The notes below the pieces were generated by a model. That model did not search any database. It saw nothing but the letters and a program-made list of their open reading frames with translations, and was not told where the DNA came from. Shown here in pieces: positions 35,050 to 44,255 of a DNA stretch of 64,000 nucleotides (its first letter is position 1; the number at the start of each line of letters is the position of its first letter). The position numbers and the translations under genes are program-made. Source of the DNA: Tumebacillus amylolyticus. GTDB taxonomy: Bacteria; Bacillota; Bacilli; Tumebacillales; Tumebacillaceae. The stretch lies in the NCBI RefSeq assembly GCF_016722965.1, contig NZ_JAEQNB010000003.1:248001-312000 (forward strand). The letters are read 5' to 3'.

Positions 35050-36132
35050 ATGAAGAGAAAAATCGTCCTGACAGGCGGCGGCTCCGCAGGCCACGTCACA
35101 GGGAACTTGGCTTTGCTGCCCAAATTGGAAGCGGCAGGCTGGGAGATGGAGTACATCGGCTCACACGACGGAATCGAACGGGAGATGATCGAGCGACTCG
35201 ACATGCCCTATCATCCGATTGCCGTCGGCAAACTGCGCCGCTACTTCGACGTGAAGAACCTCAAAGACCCGTTCAAAGTCATTCAGGGCGTCTTGCAAGC
35301 GTACGCAGTGCTTCGCAAAGTCAAGCCGGACATCGTGTTCTCCAAGGGCGGCTTCGTCGCCGTTCCTGTCGTCATGGGGGCATGGCTGAACCGCATCCCG
35401 GTCGTCATCCACGAATCGGACCTCACCCCCGGACTCGCCAACAAACTGTGCGCACCGTTCGCTGCCAAAGTCTGCGTGACGTTCGCCGAGACCTTGAAGC
35501 ATCTCCCGGACGGCAAAGCGGTCCACACCGGCTCCCCGATTCGCGAAGAGGTCTTGCAAGGAAACGCCAAGCGCGGATTCGCGTTCACAGGCTTCACACC
35601 GGGCAAACCGGTTCTGCTGATCATCGGCGGCTCCCTGGGTTCGGAAAAAATCAACCAAGCGATTCGCGCCAACCTCGACGTCTTGCTGGCGAAGTACCAG
35701 ATTCTCCACATCTGCGGCAAAGGCCATCTCGATCCGGCGCTTGAGGGCAAGACCGGCTACCGTCAATTCGAGTTCGTGAGCTCCGAACTGCCGGACTTGT
35801 TTGCGATGACCGACCTGTTCGTCTCGCGTGCGGGTGCCAATGCGATCTTCGAATTCCTGGCGCTGAAAAAGCCCCACGTCCTCATCCCGCTCTCCCGTGC
35901 GGCCTCGCGCGGCGACCAAATTCTGAATGCGAAGTCTTTTGAAAAAGCGGGCTACTCCCGCGTCCTTTTCGAAGAAGACCTCACCACAGAAACGCTGCTC
36001 CAAGCCATCGAAGAGGCTCAAGCCATGAGTTTCGACTACATCGCCGCGATGGAAACCTCCACCGTCAGCGATGCAGTCGGCACCATCATGGGCTTGATTG
36101 AGAAGAACGCGAAGAAACGGAAACGCAAGTAA
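35050..36132 (+). CDS. murG: UDP-GlcNAc-undecaprenyl-PP-MurNAc-pentapeptide GlcNAc transferase
   Basis: A 360-aa GT28 enzyme making lipid II from lipid I at the inner membrane face. The N-terminal glycine loop LTGGGSAGHVTGN is the donor-side signature in the variant seen in some Bacillales; other blocks are YIGSHDGIEREMI, KPDIVFSKGGFVAVPVVMG, HESDLTPGLANK and a C-terminal SRAGANAIFEFLALKKPHVLIPL with basic tail KNAKKRKRK. The ATG follows AGAGGTGTATGAA; a GTG three codons earlier overlaps that site. It stands alone rather than in a dcw cluster, so it could be a second MurG copy. Confidence 0.9.
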   Translation: MKRKIVLTGGGSAGHVTGNLALLPKLEAAGWEMEYIGSHDGIEREMIERLDMPYHPIAVGKLRRYFDVKNLKDPFKVIQGVLQAYAVLRKVKPDIVFSKGGFVAVPVVMGAWLNRIPVVIHESDLTPGLANKLCAPFAAKVCVTFAETLKHLPDGKAVHTGSPIREEVLQGNAKRGFAFTGFTPGKPVLLIIGGSLGSEKINQAIRANLDVLLAKYQILHICGKGHLDPALEGKTGYRQFEFVSSELPDLFAMTDLFVSRAGANAIFEFLALKKPHVLIPLSRAASRGDQILNAKSFEKAGYSRVLFEEDLTTETLLQAIEEAQAMSFDYIAAMETSTVSDAVGTIMGLIEKNAKKRKRK

Positions 36133-36147
36133 ACAAACCACCGCACC

Positions 36148-36188
36148 AAAAAAAGAGACGGTCCCTCCACGGGCACCGTCTCTTTTTT
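36148..36188. terminator. terminator between murG and ABC exporter
   Basis: AGAGACGGT and ACCGTCTCT arms plus A/T tracts, between convergent genes. Confidence 0.85.
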
Positions 36189-36210
36189 CCAAAACTCGTT
36201 TTCCCAAACT

Positions 36211-38007
36211 CTATTGCTCCCCCTCAAACTGCTGCCGGTACAGACTCGCGTACAACCCGTCCACCGCCAGCAATTCCTCATGCGTCCCCTGCTCGACCAA
36301 CTTCCCGTCCTCGATCACGAGAATCTGGTCGGCGTGCAAGATCGTCGAAAGCCTGTGCGCAATCACCACCGACGTCCGCGACTTCATCAGCTCTTCCAAC
36401 GCCTGCTGGATGTACGCCTCCGAGTGCGAATCCAGCGCAGACGTCGCTTCGTCGAGGATCAAAATCTTCGGGTCCTTCAAAATGACGCGGGCCATCGCCA
36501 TCCGTTGCTTCTCCCCGCCGGACAACTTGTGCCCCCGTTCGCCGACCACCGTATCGTACCCGTCGGGCAAACTCACAATCAAATCGTGAATATACGCCGC
36601 CTTCGCCGCCGCGACAATCTCTTCCTCCGTGGCAGACGGTCTCCCATACCGCAAATTCTCCCGAATACTCGTATGAAACAGGAAGGTCTCCTGCGTCACC
36701 ATCCCGACCTGCTCCCCGAGCGACTTCAACTGAACGTCGCGCAAATCCACGCCGTCCAACTTCACCGACCCCGCAGACGGGTCGTACAACCGCGGGATCA
36801 AATTCGAGATCGTCGTTTTCCCCGAGCCGCTCGGCCCGACCAGCGCCACAATCTGTCCGGGCTGGATCGCAAAATTCAATCCCTGCAACACCGGACGCTC
36901 CTGCTGGTACCAGAACGACACCTCCTCAAACTCGATCCGCCCCTGCACGTCCCGCAGTTCTACTGCGCCGGGCTTGTCTTGAATCTCCACTTTCAAATCG
37001 AGATACTCAAACAGCCGATCAAACAACGCCACCGAGCCCAGCACGTTGACTTGAATCCCCGCAAGCGACGAGACCGGCCCGTACAACCGCGTCAGAAACG
37101 CCGTAAACGCAATCACCGTCCCGAGCGTAATCGACTGATCGATCACCAAATGCCCGCCGTACCAATAAATGATCGCCGGTCCTGCCGTCGAGATCACCGA
37201 AATAAACATGAAAAACCAGCGCCCGATCAGACTCTGCCGAATCTGCAACCGCTTCAACTCGTTCGTTTTCCCCACAAAGCGGCGCAGTTCATCCTCTTCG
37301 CGCCCGAACGATTTCACCAACATCGCTCCGCTGACCGAGAGCGTCTCTTGCATCAACGATGACATCTCGCTCATCTTGGACTGCGTTTCTTTGCGCACTT
37401 GGTAATTCAACTTGCCCACCCGCCGCGTCGGCAAGATGAACAGCGGCAAGAGCACCAACGAAAGCAGCGCCAACCGCCAATCGAGCAGAAACATCGTGAT
37501 CATCGTCGTCGTGGCGAGCAACAAATTGTTGATCGACTGCGAAATCGTATCGGTCACGACCTGTTGCAAGCCGTTCACGTCATTGTTCACGCGGGACATG
37601 ATATCCCCGGTCTTCGTCGAGGTGAAAAAGCGAATCGACATGCGATGCAGATGCGCATACATCTGGTTGCGAATGTCGTTCATCACACCCTGCCCGATCA
37701 CGGAGTTGAGAAACGCCTGCCCGACGCTGACCAACCCTTGCAAGATCGCCGCCACAATCATCGCGACGACGAGCCAGTTCAGCAGAGACGTTCGCCCGTT
37801 TGGTATCGCTTCGTCCACCACCCCGCGAATCAACAGCGGTTGCAACAGCCCAAACCCGGAGGAGAGCAAGATGAAAAACACCACCCCGATCCCCTGCTTC
37901 CAATACGGAAGAAAGTAGCGGTAGATGCGCAACAGCGATTCTTTTTTCAACTCCGGCTTCTCCTTGCCGTCTCGACCCCAGTCGTTGTACCCGTGAAAAC
38001 GACTCAC
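36211..38007 (-). CDS. ABC multidrug/lipid exporter half-transporter (MsbA type)
   Basis: A 598-aa type IV ABC exporter: six-helix membrane domain (about 30-320), then ATPase with Walker A VGPSGSGKTT (about 385-394), Q-loop QETF, signature LSGGEKQR, Walker B LILDEATSALD with the catalytic Glu, and H-loop IAHRLS. All motifs are canonical, so it can work as a homodimer. The ATG overlaps the stop of the upstream TyrR-type regulator in ATGA, so transport may be under that regulator's control. Substrate unknown. Confidence 0.93.
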   Translation of the reverse strand: MSRFHGYNDWGRDGKEKPELKKESLLRIYRYFLPYWKQGIGVVFFILLSSGFGLLQPLLIRGVVDEAIPNGRTSLLNWLVVAMIVAAILQGLVSVGQAFLNSVIGQGVMNDIRNQMYAHLHRMSIRFFTSTKTGDIMSRVNNDVNGLQQVVTDTISQSINNLLLATTTMITMFLLDWRLALLSLVLLPLFILPTRRVGKLNYQVRKETQSKMSEMSSLMQETLSVSGAMLVKSFGREEDELRRFVGKTNELKRLQIRQSLIGRWFFMFISVISTAGPAIIYWYGGHLVIDQSITLGTVIAFTAFLTRLYGPVSSLAGIQVNVLGSVALFDRLFEYLDLKVEIQDKPGAVELRDVQGRIEFEEVSFWYQQERPVLQGLNFAIQPGQIVALVGPSGSGKTTISNLIPRLYDPSAGSVKLDGVDLRDVQLKSLGEQVGMVTQETFLFHTSIRENLRYGRPSATEEEIVAAAKAAYIHDLIVSLPDGYDTVVGERGHKLSGGEKQRMAMARVILKDPKILILDEATSALDSHSEAYIQQALEELMKSRTSVVIAHRLSTILHADQILVIEDGKLVEQGTHEELLAVDGLYASLYRQQFEGEQ

Positions 38008-39257
38008 TCCCGTTCCCCCTCACGCCCACGCGCCAACCCGTAGCGGTGCGCTTTGTTAATAATCGTCGTATGCGAAGTACCCAACTGCTTCGCCACCGTG
38101 CGCAACGAACCGAACCGATCCAAGTAGTCCGCGATCACCTGCCGCTCAAATTCCTCCACGCGTTCCTTGAGCGAGCCGTTTCCAACCCACGCCCCCGTTC
38201 CCGCCCCCGTCACACGCACATCGGGGAACATCATGTGATACGGCTCAATCACCTCGCCGTCGACGAGATGCACCGACCGCTCCACCATGTTTTCCAATTC
38301 GCGCACGTTGCCCGGAAAGTCGTACTGCGACATCCGTTCCTGACAAGCGTCCGACAGCACCAATCCAACCTTGCCGGTTTTCGACCGCCAATTTTGCAAA
38401 AAATGCTCGGCCAGCAACACCACATCCTCCGGTCGCGACCTCAGCGGCGGAATCTGCACCGGAATTACATGCAAGCGGTAATACAAATCCTCGCGAAACT
38501 GCCCGCTGCGCACCATCTGCAACAAATCGCGGTTCGTCGCCGCAATCACCCGCACATTCGCCTGCTGCTCCCGCGTTCCGCCGACCCGCCGAAACGTGCC
38601 CGCCTGAATCGTGCGCAACAACTTCGCTTGCAGAGGCAACGGCATCTCGCCCACTTCATCCAAAAAAAGTGTGCCTTTGTCCGCCGCTTCATACAACCCG
38701 GGCTTCCCCCCGCGCTTCGTGCCGGTAAAAGCGCCCTCCTCATACCCGAACAGCTCGCTCTCCAACAGATGCTCCGGCAACGTCGCGCAGTTGATCGCCA
38801 CAAACGCATATTGCGTACGTCGAGACGCGTTGTGTATGGCCCGGGCGAACAACTCTTTGCCCGTCCCGCTCTCTCCGAGCAACAGAACGGTCGAATCGGT
38901 CTGCGCCACCATCCTCGCCGTCTGGATGCACCGCCGCATCAGATCGCTCCCATGCACGATGTCGTCAAACGTAATTTCATCTCGCCGACTCTTGAACGAT
39001 TCCCGCAACAACTGCGATTCCCGTTCCTCGGCGGGCAATTTCTGCACCTGCGTCACAGCCCGCACGCCGTCGATGCCAAGCAAATCGCCATAGACGCACT
39101 CGATCTCGCCCGGCGGATGCTCCAACCGCACGTACACATAATGGCGCATCACTTCCATCGCCTCGATGTTGCACGCATGCGTCGTCAGCACCCGCACCAC
39201 GTCGAGTGTCATCCCGATCCGGTCCGTTGTTTCCACCATCCAGCGAATCATGGACAT
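38004..39257 (-). CDS. sigma-54-type AAA+ regulator with ACT domain (TyrR-like)
   Basis: A 417-aa protein: N-terminal ACT-like domain (TTDRIGMTLDVVRVLTTH), an AAA+ domain (about 100-330) with Walker A GESGTGKE, the sigma-54 contact loop GAFTGT and Walker B GTLFLDEVGEM, and a C-terminal TyrR-type helix-turn-helix (LRTVAKQLGTSHTTIINKAHRYGL). GAFTGT implies activation of sigma-54 promoters. ACT suggests amino-acid sensing. ATG at 39255-39257 follows GGCAGGAAGC. It overlaps the ABC exporter gene by four bases. No target promoter was found here. Confidence 0.88.
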   Translation of the reverse strand: MSMIRWMVETTDRIGMTLDVVRVLTTHACNIEAMEVMRHYVYVRLEHPPGEIECVYGDLLGIDGVRAVTQVQKLPAEERESQLLRESFKSRRDEITFDDIVHGSDLMRRCIQTARMVAQTDSTVLLLGESGTGKELFARAIHNASRRTQYAFVAINCATLPEHLLESELFGYEEGAFTGTKRGGKPGLYEAADKGTLFLDEVGEMPLPLQAKLLRTIQAGTFRRVGGTREQQANVRVIAATNRDLLQMVRSGQFREDLYYRLHVIPVQIPPLRSRPEDVVLLAEHFLQNWRSKTGKVGLVLSDACQERMSQYDFPGNVRELENMVERSVHLVDGEVIEPYHMMFPDVRVTGAGTGAWVGNGSLKERVEEFERQVIADYLDRFGSLRTVAKQLGTSHTTIINKAHRYGLARGREGERE

Positions 39258-39299
39258 GCTTCCTGCCACCTGCCGTTTCTCATGGAAAGATTTAGTTCC

Positions 39300-39354
39300 A
39301 TTATAGCAAAAAAAGAGGCGGTGGGACGCGCACGCGACCCACCGCCTCTTTTTT
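39300..39354 (-). terminator. GNAT-gene terminator abutting the TATAAT of the TyrR-like operon
   Basis: AGAGGCGGTGGG and CCCACCGCCTCT arms (39308-39354 with tracts) followed on the minus strand by seven T, GC and TATAAT (39300-39305). The -35 position falls in the hairpin arm. Confidence 0.75.
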
Positions 39355-39368
39355 CACGAACCGAAACT

Positions 39369-39929
39369 CTACTGGTACTTCGGTGCCAACTGCACCCGCT
39401 CTTCCCATTCCTCACGAAGCAGACCCATCAAGATCTGGTCTTGGTAGCCGTTGATCGTATAGCGCCGCTTGCGTCGCACGCCTTCGATGACGAACCCCGC
39501 TTTCTCATAGCAGCGAATCGCCCGCTTGTTTGCTTCATGAGTGTCGAGTTCCACCCGACGCAAGTTCAAGCGGCGGAAGAGGACGTACAGGAACTGCTCC
39601 AACGCCTCCGTCCCATATCCACCGCCCCAATACGCACGTTCCCCGATCATCATGCCAATCGTCGCCACGCGTTCAAACGCATCCAGACCGCTGTACGAAA
39701 CCGTACCGATCATCCGCCAGTGCCCGGCTTCTTCCTCGACTTCGATCGCAAATGTACGATCCGTCGCCGACTTCTGATTGCGCAGACGCTCCACCATCTG
39801 CTCACGGGTCGGGTCGATATCCCCACGGGCACCGTTGCCCCAATACATCACTTCTTCATCCAAACGGTACGCATACAAAACATCTGCGTCCGTTACTTCC
39901 GCCGGACGCAATCGAACAGGTTTGCGCAC
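39369..39929 (-). CDS. GNAT acetyltransferase, RimJ/RimL type
   Basis: A 186-aa acetyltransferase. The acetyl-CoA loop is ERAYWGGGYGTEAL near residue 100, followed by the RimJ/L-like LNLRRVELDTHEANKRAIRCYEKAGFVIEG. The start GTG at 39927-39929 follows GAGGAGGAATGGCTC; the nearby ATG is out of frame. Substrate could be an amino sugar, ribosomal protein or polyamine; not determinable. Monocistronic with a strong terminator. Confidence 0.88.
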   Translation of the reverse strand: MRKPVRLRPAEVTDADVLYAYRLDEEVMYWGNGARGDIDPTREQMVERLRNQKSATDRTFAIEVEEEAGHWRMIGTVSYSGLDAFERVATIGMMIGERAYWGGGYGTEALEQFLYVLFRRLNLRRVELDTHEANKRAIRCYEKAGFVIEGVRRKRRYTINGYQDQILMGLLREEWEERVQLAPKYQ

Positions 39930-39953
39930 GAGCCATTCCTCCTCTGCTTACTT

Positions 39954-41441
39954 CTACGTTCTCGGGAGCCAAACTTGAAATGTTACGCGTTCGCCTTCAC
40001 TCTCGGCCCAAATCCGACCGCCGTGCAGCGTGATGATATTTTGGGCGATGGCGAGACCGAGTCCAGACCCGCCTCGTGCGGAGGAACGAGCTTGCTCCAC
40101 CCGATAGAAGCGGTCAAACAAGCGCTCCAATTCCTCAGAGGTCAACGGCTCGCCGTGGTTCTCGATGGTGAATTGCGCACCGTCGCCCGTGTCTCGTAAG
40201 GTTATCGCCACCACACCCGGCTTTGTTGAGTACTTTACCACGTTGCTGAACAAATTTTCCAGCACCCGCACCAATTTTTCTGCATCGACGGGCAGGAACA
40301 GATGTCCCTCCGGCAACGTCCGCAGGACGGACAGCCCCTCTGCTTCAAACAGCGGCACCCATTCTTCAATCAACTGTTCGAGCAGATCGTGGACGCAGAT
40401 TTCTTGCTTCACCAATTGCACGCCGGGGCCGGACAACTTGGTGAACTCAAACAAATCCTCGATCAAGCCTTGCAACTGCTCCGATTTGCTGTACGCGACC
40501 TTCACGTACTCTTCGAGTTGCTCCGTTGATTCGTAGCGATGCTCATGCAACAGCCGCAGATAGCCCATCACCGAAGTCAGCGGCGTGCGCAAGTCGTGCG
40601 AGACGTTGGTGATCAATTCGTTTTTCATCCGTTCGGCGAGGCGCTCCGCCTCGATCTTGGTCTGCAACTCGTTCGTCATGTGGTTGATGTTCTGCGCCAA
40701 GGAACCCAGTTCGTCAGAGGAAATCTCCGGCACTCGGTGCTCCAATTGACCTTCCGAGATCAACAACAGCCCGTCCGCCAGCTCGCCGATATAGCGCACC
40801 TTGCGCTTGCTCAACCAATAGAACGAGATGAAAAATCCAGCAAAAAACACCACCATCGGCACCGGGTTTCCCGTCGGTCGGTACTGAATCGCCGGTTTCG
40901 GAGACCCGGAGGCGATGACGAACACATGCTCGCCGCCCATCTCGACCGGATAGGCGAACGTCGATTCGCCCTCGTCTCCCACGTCATCCTTGCGTTGCTG
41001 GTCCATCGATTGCCAGAGCAAGTCGTGCAAGTTGACTTCCTTTTCCTTGGCTTTTTTCGATTTGTACAGCACTTTTCCTGCACTGTCGACCACGAGGAGA
41101 CGGAGCTCGCCCACTTCTCCCGTGCGGCGGTTGCGCTCTTCGAGCTCTTCGAGTTGCTGTTGCACATCGTAGGACCCGCCGTTCTCTTCCTTGAGCGCAA
41201 TCGCTTGGGTGAGATTGCGTGCGGCGTCGTCGATCTTGTACCGGCCCGACGAGTAATCGATGATCGACGTGCGGAAAAAACTCTCCGTCACATAGTTGGT
41301 CAGAATTCCGACCGTGAAGGCGATCAACAGGCTCAGCACGAACATCATCATCAACTGCGCCCGCAAACTGTGGTTGATCTCCCACACCAATCGGTCGTAC
41401 AGTCTCCCGATCCGAGACCACAGGTTCCGGTTAGCTTTCAA
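39954..41441 (-). CDS. membrane sensor histidine kinase
   Basis: A 495-aa kinase: first membrane helix at about 27-50, an extracytoplasmic sensor (about 52-185), second helix (PMVVFFAGFFISFYWL), HAMP, then HisKA with phospho-acceptor His in NVSHDLRTPLTSVMG, and HATPase with N box ENLFSNVVKYS and G box GGSGLGLAIAQ. It phosphorylates the OmpR-type regulator encoded just upstream, which overlaps it by 11 bases. The signal is unknown; the extracellular domain is charged and has no recognisable ligand fold. Architecture resembles VanS/YycG-like envelope sensors. Confidence 0.92.
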   Translation of the reverse strand: MKANRNLWSRIGRLYDRLVWEINHSLRAQLMMMFVLSLLIAFTVGILTNYVTESFFRTSIIDYSSGRYKIDDAARNLTQAIALKEENGGSYDVQQQLEELEERNRRTGEVGELRLLVVDSAGKVLYKSKKAKEKEVNLHDLLWQSMDQQRKDDVGDEGESTFAYPVEMGGEHVFVIASGSPKPAIQYRPTGNPVPMVVFFAGFFISFYWLSKRKVRYIGELADGLLLISEGQLEHRVPEISSDELGSLAQNINHMTNELQTKIEAERLAERMKNELITNVSHDLRTPLTSVMGYLRLLHEHRYESTEQLEEYVKVAYSKSEQLQGLIEDLFEFTKLSGPGVQLVKQEICVHDLLEQLIEEWVPLFEAEGLSVLRTLPEGHLFLPVDAEKLVRVLENLFSNVVKYSTKPGVVAITLRDTGDGAQFTIENHGEPLTSEELERLFDRFYRVEQARSSARGGSGLGLAIAQNIITLHGGRIWAESEGERVTFQVWLPRT

Positions 41442-42135
41442 TTTTGTACCCCACGCCCCAGACCGTCTTGATGTAGCGAGGAGCGCGGGTGTTCTCCTCG
41501 ATTTTTTCCCGAATCTTGCGGACGTGGACCATCACGGTGTTGTCCGACTGGTAGAAGGGCTCTTCCCAAACGCGTTCGTAGATGCGTTCGGCGCTGAACA
41601 CCATCCCTCGGTGACGTGCCAACAACTCAAGAATCGAGAACTCGGTCGGCGTCAACTTCACTTCCCGCTCCCCCACATGCACTTCATGTGTGGACGTGTT
41701 GATCAGGAGTTCTCCGATTTCAATCTCGTCATGATCTTGAGTCGGCGATTTCGCGTTGTTGAGCAGCAGATAGCGGCGCAATTGGGATTTCACGCGGGCG
41801 ACCAGTTCCAGCGGGTTGAACGGTTTGGTCATGTAATCGTCCGCGCCGGTGCTGAGGCCGTGAATTTTGTCCAAGTCCTGCGACTTGGCGGAGAGCATCA
41901 AGATGGGCATGTGTTTGGCTTCGCGAATTTTCAAGCAGGCTTGGATGCCGTCCATGCGCGGCATCATCACGTCGAGGATCAGCAAGTCGACGTCCTGTTG
42001 AGATAAAATGTGCAACGCTTCGACGCCGTCCTGTGCGTGGAGGACGTGGAAGCCTTCGTTTTTCAGATAGATCTCGATCAGGTCGCGAATTTCCTTTTCA
42101 TCGTCGACCACGAGAATCCGAGCGTCACGGATCAC
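41431..42135 (-). CDS. OmpR-family response regulator
   Basis: A 234-aa regulator: receiver with acidic pair DDE near the N-terminus, phospho-acceptor Asp in LLILDVMMPRMDG, Thr/Lys in LSAKS and TKPFNP, then a winged helix (LTPTEFSILELLARHRGMVFSAERI and the VRKIREKIE wing). The GTG at 42133-42135 follows GAGAGGTGATCCAACC. It is cognate to the overlapping histidine kinase and co-transcribed with a methyltransferase upstream. A GAAGATCTTC palindrome lies in the operon's promoter region. Confidence 0.92.
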   Translation of the reverse strand: MIRDARILVVDDEKEIRDLIEIYLKNEGFHVLHAQDGVEALHILSQQDVDLLILDVMMPRMDGIQACLKIREAKHMPILMLSAKSQDLDKIHGLSTGADDYMTKPFNPLELVARVKSQLRRYLLLNNAKSPTQDHDEIEIGELLINTSTHEVHVGEREVKLTPTEFSILELLARHRGMVFSAERIYERVWEEPFYQSDNTVMVHVRKIREKIEENTRAPRYIKTVWGVGYKIES

Positions 42136-42149
42136 GGTTGGATCACCTC

Positions 42150-42719
42150 TCAACTGCTAGTATAGCAAACGTAGACGAACGCCGGCGGGACGTTGAGCGG
42201 GACGAAACCAACTTGAACCCGATCAAACTTTTCACGCAATTGGCGGCGCATCTGCAGCGAATATTGGAACGTCACGAACACGCCGCCCGGTTTCAAGGAT
42301 TGCACGACCTGATCCAGAATCCGATCACGCACGTCCTGCTCGAAATTCGCAAACGGCAGGCCCGAGATCACGGCATCCAGTTGCTTGATTCCCAGACTTT
42401 CCACTTCGCGCACCAGTTCCTGTGCATCATGGCGGCAGACTGTGTCTGGAAACTCCTGCGCCAAGCGGAAACGCATCTCCGGGTCTTGTTCAAACAGGAC
42501 GAGCTGGCAGTCCGCACGCTTCACCCGTTCAATGCCTCGGGTAAATACGCCCGTGCCCGATCCCAACTCCGCGACTGCAAGGGCTTCACTCCATTTGACC
42601 GGCTTCAACATTTTATCTGTCAGAAAACGCGAGCTCGGTGTCACGCTGCCCACGCTTTTCGGGGATTCCAAGAACTTGTTCAGAAACATCCACTTCTCCG
42701 TCAGTTGTTGCGCTTGCAT
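42150..42719 (-). CDS. class I SAM methyltransferase, PmtA-like
   Basis: A 189-aa methyltransferase with SAM motif I VAELGSGTGVFTRGI near residue 50 and the N-terminal SPKSVGSVTPSSRFL segment seen in phosphatidylethanolamine N-methyltransferases of the PmtA group; a GLPFANF motif IV follows. It may methylate a membrane lipid or small molecule. It is first in an operon with the two-component pair, 14 bases ahead of the response regulator, which links its product to the envelope signal. Substrate is inferred only from the N-terminal motif. Confidence 0.82.
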   Translation of the reverse strand: MQAQQLTEKWMFLNKFLESPKSVGSVTPSSRFLTDKMLKPVKWSEALAVAELGSGTGVFTRGIERVKRADCQLVLFEQDPEMRFRLAQEFPDTVCRHDAQELVREVESLGIKQLDAVISGLPFANFEQDVRDRILDQVVQSLKPGGVFVTFQYSLQMRRQLREKFDRVQVGFVPLNVPPAFVYVCYTSS

Positions 42720-42792
42720 GATTCCACGTCCTCTCCTGATGTTCTGACTTCATCCTATCCTACAAATCTTATCAACATCGTCGGGAAATTCT

Positions 42793-42802
42793 GAAGATCT
42801 TC
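42793..42802 (-). promoter_or_regulatory. GAAGATCTTC palindrome upstream of methyltransferase/two-component operon
   Basis: A perfect 10-bp palindrome flanked by TTCT/TTAAG, 74 bases upstream of the operon's first ATG; possible response-regulator site. Confidence 0.3.
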
Positions 42803-42817
42803 TTAAGACTGATGGAG

Positions 42818-42860
42818 AAAAAAAAGAACCTCGCCCGTATACGGACGAGGTTCTCTTTTC
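42818..42860 (-). terminator. terminator of methionine gamma-lyase gene
   Basis: GAACCTCGCCCGT and ACGGACGAGGTTC arms (one mismatch) with a T-run on the minus strand. Confidence 0.82.
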
Positions 42861-42873
42861 TGAACAGGTTTTG

Positions 42874-44118
42874 TTACGCGGCCGTATGCGGGTCGGTGTC
42901 GACCTTCGCAGATTCCGGCTGCTGAACCGGAATCTTCGCCAACGCTTGCTCCAGATCGGCGATGATGTCGTCCGGATGTTCCAGACCGACAGACAGACGC
43001 ACGAGACCGTCGGCGATGCCCATCTCGTCACGGCGCACGTCGGCCGGGACGACCGCATGCGTCATCGAAGCCGGGTGCTGGATGAGCGTGGTTGCTTCAC
43101 CGAGCGAGACCGCCAATTGGGCAAGACGTACGGAGTTCATCAGCGTGCGCCCCGCTTCCAACGTCTGAACTTCAAATGCGATCATCCCGCTCGACCCGCG
43201 CATCTGGCGCGCGATCAACTCCTGCTGCGGATGGTCGGGCGCGCCGGGGAAGTAGACCTTCGAGACTTTCGGGTGGTTCGCGAGATACGTGTAGACTTTG
43301 TGCGCGTTCTCACAGTGACGCTCCATGCGAAGCGAGAGCGTTTTCAACCCGCGCAGAATCAGCCAGGCTTCCATGGGAGCCATGACGGCGCCGATGTCCT
43401 TCAACGTCGAGAATCGCAGTTCATCGAGAAACGCCTTGCTCCCGACGGCGACGCCGGCGATCAAATCACCGTGTCCGCCGAGGTACTTCGTCGCGCTGTG
43501 GACGACGACATCGGCCCCGTGCTTCAACGGTTGTTGCAGATACGGGGTCATGAACGTGTTGTCCACGACGAGTTGCGCCCCGCCCGCATGTGCGATTTCG
43601 GAGACAGCTTGCAGGTCAACCACCTTCAACGTAGGGTTGATCGGGGTTTCCACGTAGACGACTTTAGTTTGCGGACGCATCATGGCACGAACTCGTTCCA
43701 TGTCCGACATGTCGACGAGATCGAACTCAACTCCGAACTTCTCCTTCAACATCGTGAGCAGACCATAAGTGCAACCGTACAGCCCGTCGGAGCAGAGGAT
43801 GTGGTCCCCCGACTTCACCATCGCGATCAAAACGGCCGAGATGGCGCCCATGCCGGAGCCAAACGCGAGACCCGCTTCTGCGCCCTCCAACTGCGCCATC
43901 GCTTTTTCCAACACGTCGACGGTCGGGTTGGCGATGCGCGAGTAGATCATGCCCTGCTCTTCGCCTGCAAATCGAGCGCCGCCCGTCTCGGCATCGGGGA
44001 ATACGTACGTAGATGTCATATACAACGGAACCGTCAACGACCCAAACGCCTCAGATCGCGGATCGGCTGCGTGAATGCTTTTCGTTTCGAACCCTTCAAA
44101 TTCAAACTCTCGTGCCAT
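42874..44118 (-). CDS. mdeA: methionine gamma-lyase (PLP-dependent)
   Basis: A 414-aa Cys/Met-metabolism PLP enzyme. The PLP Lys is in SATKYLGGHGD, and the Tyr/Arg phosphate contacts in MIYSRIANPTVDVLE. The active-site Cys of methionine gamma-lyases is present in GLYGCTYGLL; cystathionine gamma-lyases carry Gly there, so degradation of methionine to methanethiol, 2-oxobutyrate and ammonia is favoured. The ATG at 44116-44118 follows AAAGGAGGAGATTCAAA; a much longer upstream frame was rejected. Other gamma-lyase activities cannot be excluded. Confidence 0.88.
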   Translation of the reverse strand: MAREFEFEGFETKSIHAADPRSEAFGSLTVPLYMTSTYVFPDAETGGARFAGEEQGMIYSRIANPTVDVLEKAMAQLEGAEAGLAFGSGMGAISAVLIAMVKSGDHILCSDGLYGCTYGLLTMLKEKFGVEFDLVDMSDMERVRAMMRPQTKVVYVETPINPTLKVVDLQAVSEIAHAGGAQLVVDNTFMTPYLQQPLKHGADVVVHSATKYLGGHGDLIAGVAVGSKAFLDELRFSTLKDIGAVMAPMEAWLILRGLKTLSLRMERHCENAHKVYTYLANHPKVSKVYFPGAPDHPQQELIARQMRGSSGMIAFEVQTLEAGRTLMNSVRLAQLAVSLGEATTLIQHPASMTHAVVPADVRRDEMGIADGLVRLSVGLEHPDDIIADLEQALAKIPVQQPESAKVDTDPHTAA

Positions 44119-44255
44119 TTTGAATCTCCTCCTTTGGAGTCTTCCTGCATGTAAACGGTTGCAAGGATCGTGCCAAGGGAGGAAGTCAGTGTTTTCACGG
44201 TTTTCAATCGAAAAAATGGAATGAATTCGTGCCAGCGGAACTTTTTCATTCCATT

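Noticed and set aside
38046-40199. 717-codon plus-strand frame over the TyrR-like, GNAT and kinase genes
   Set aside because: Crosses three good genes and two intergenic regions with a terminator and promoter; no plausible protein family.
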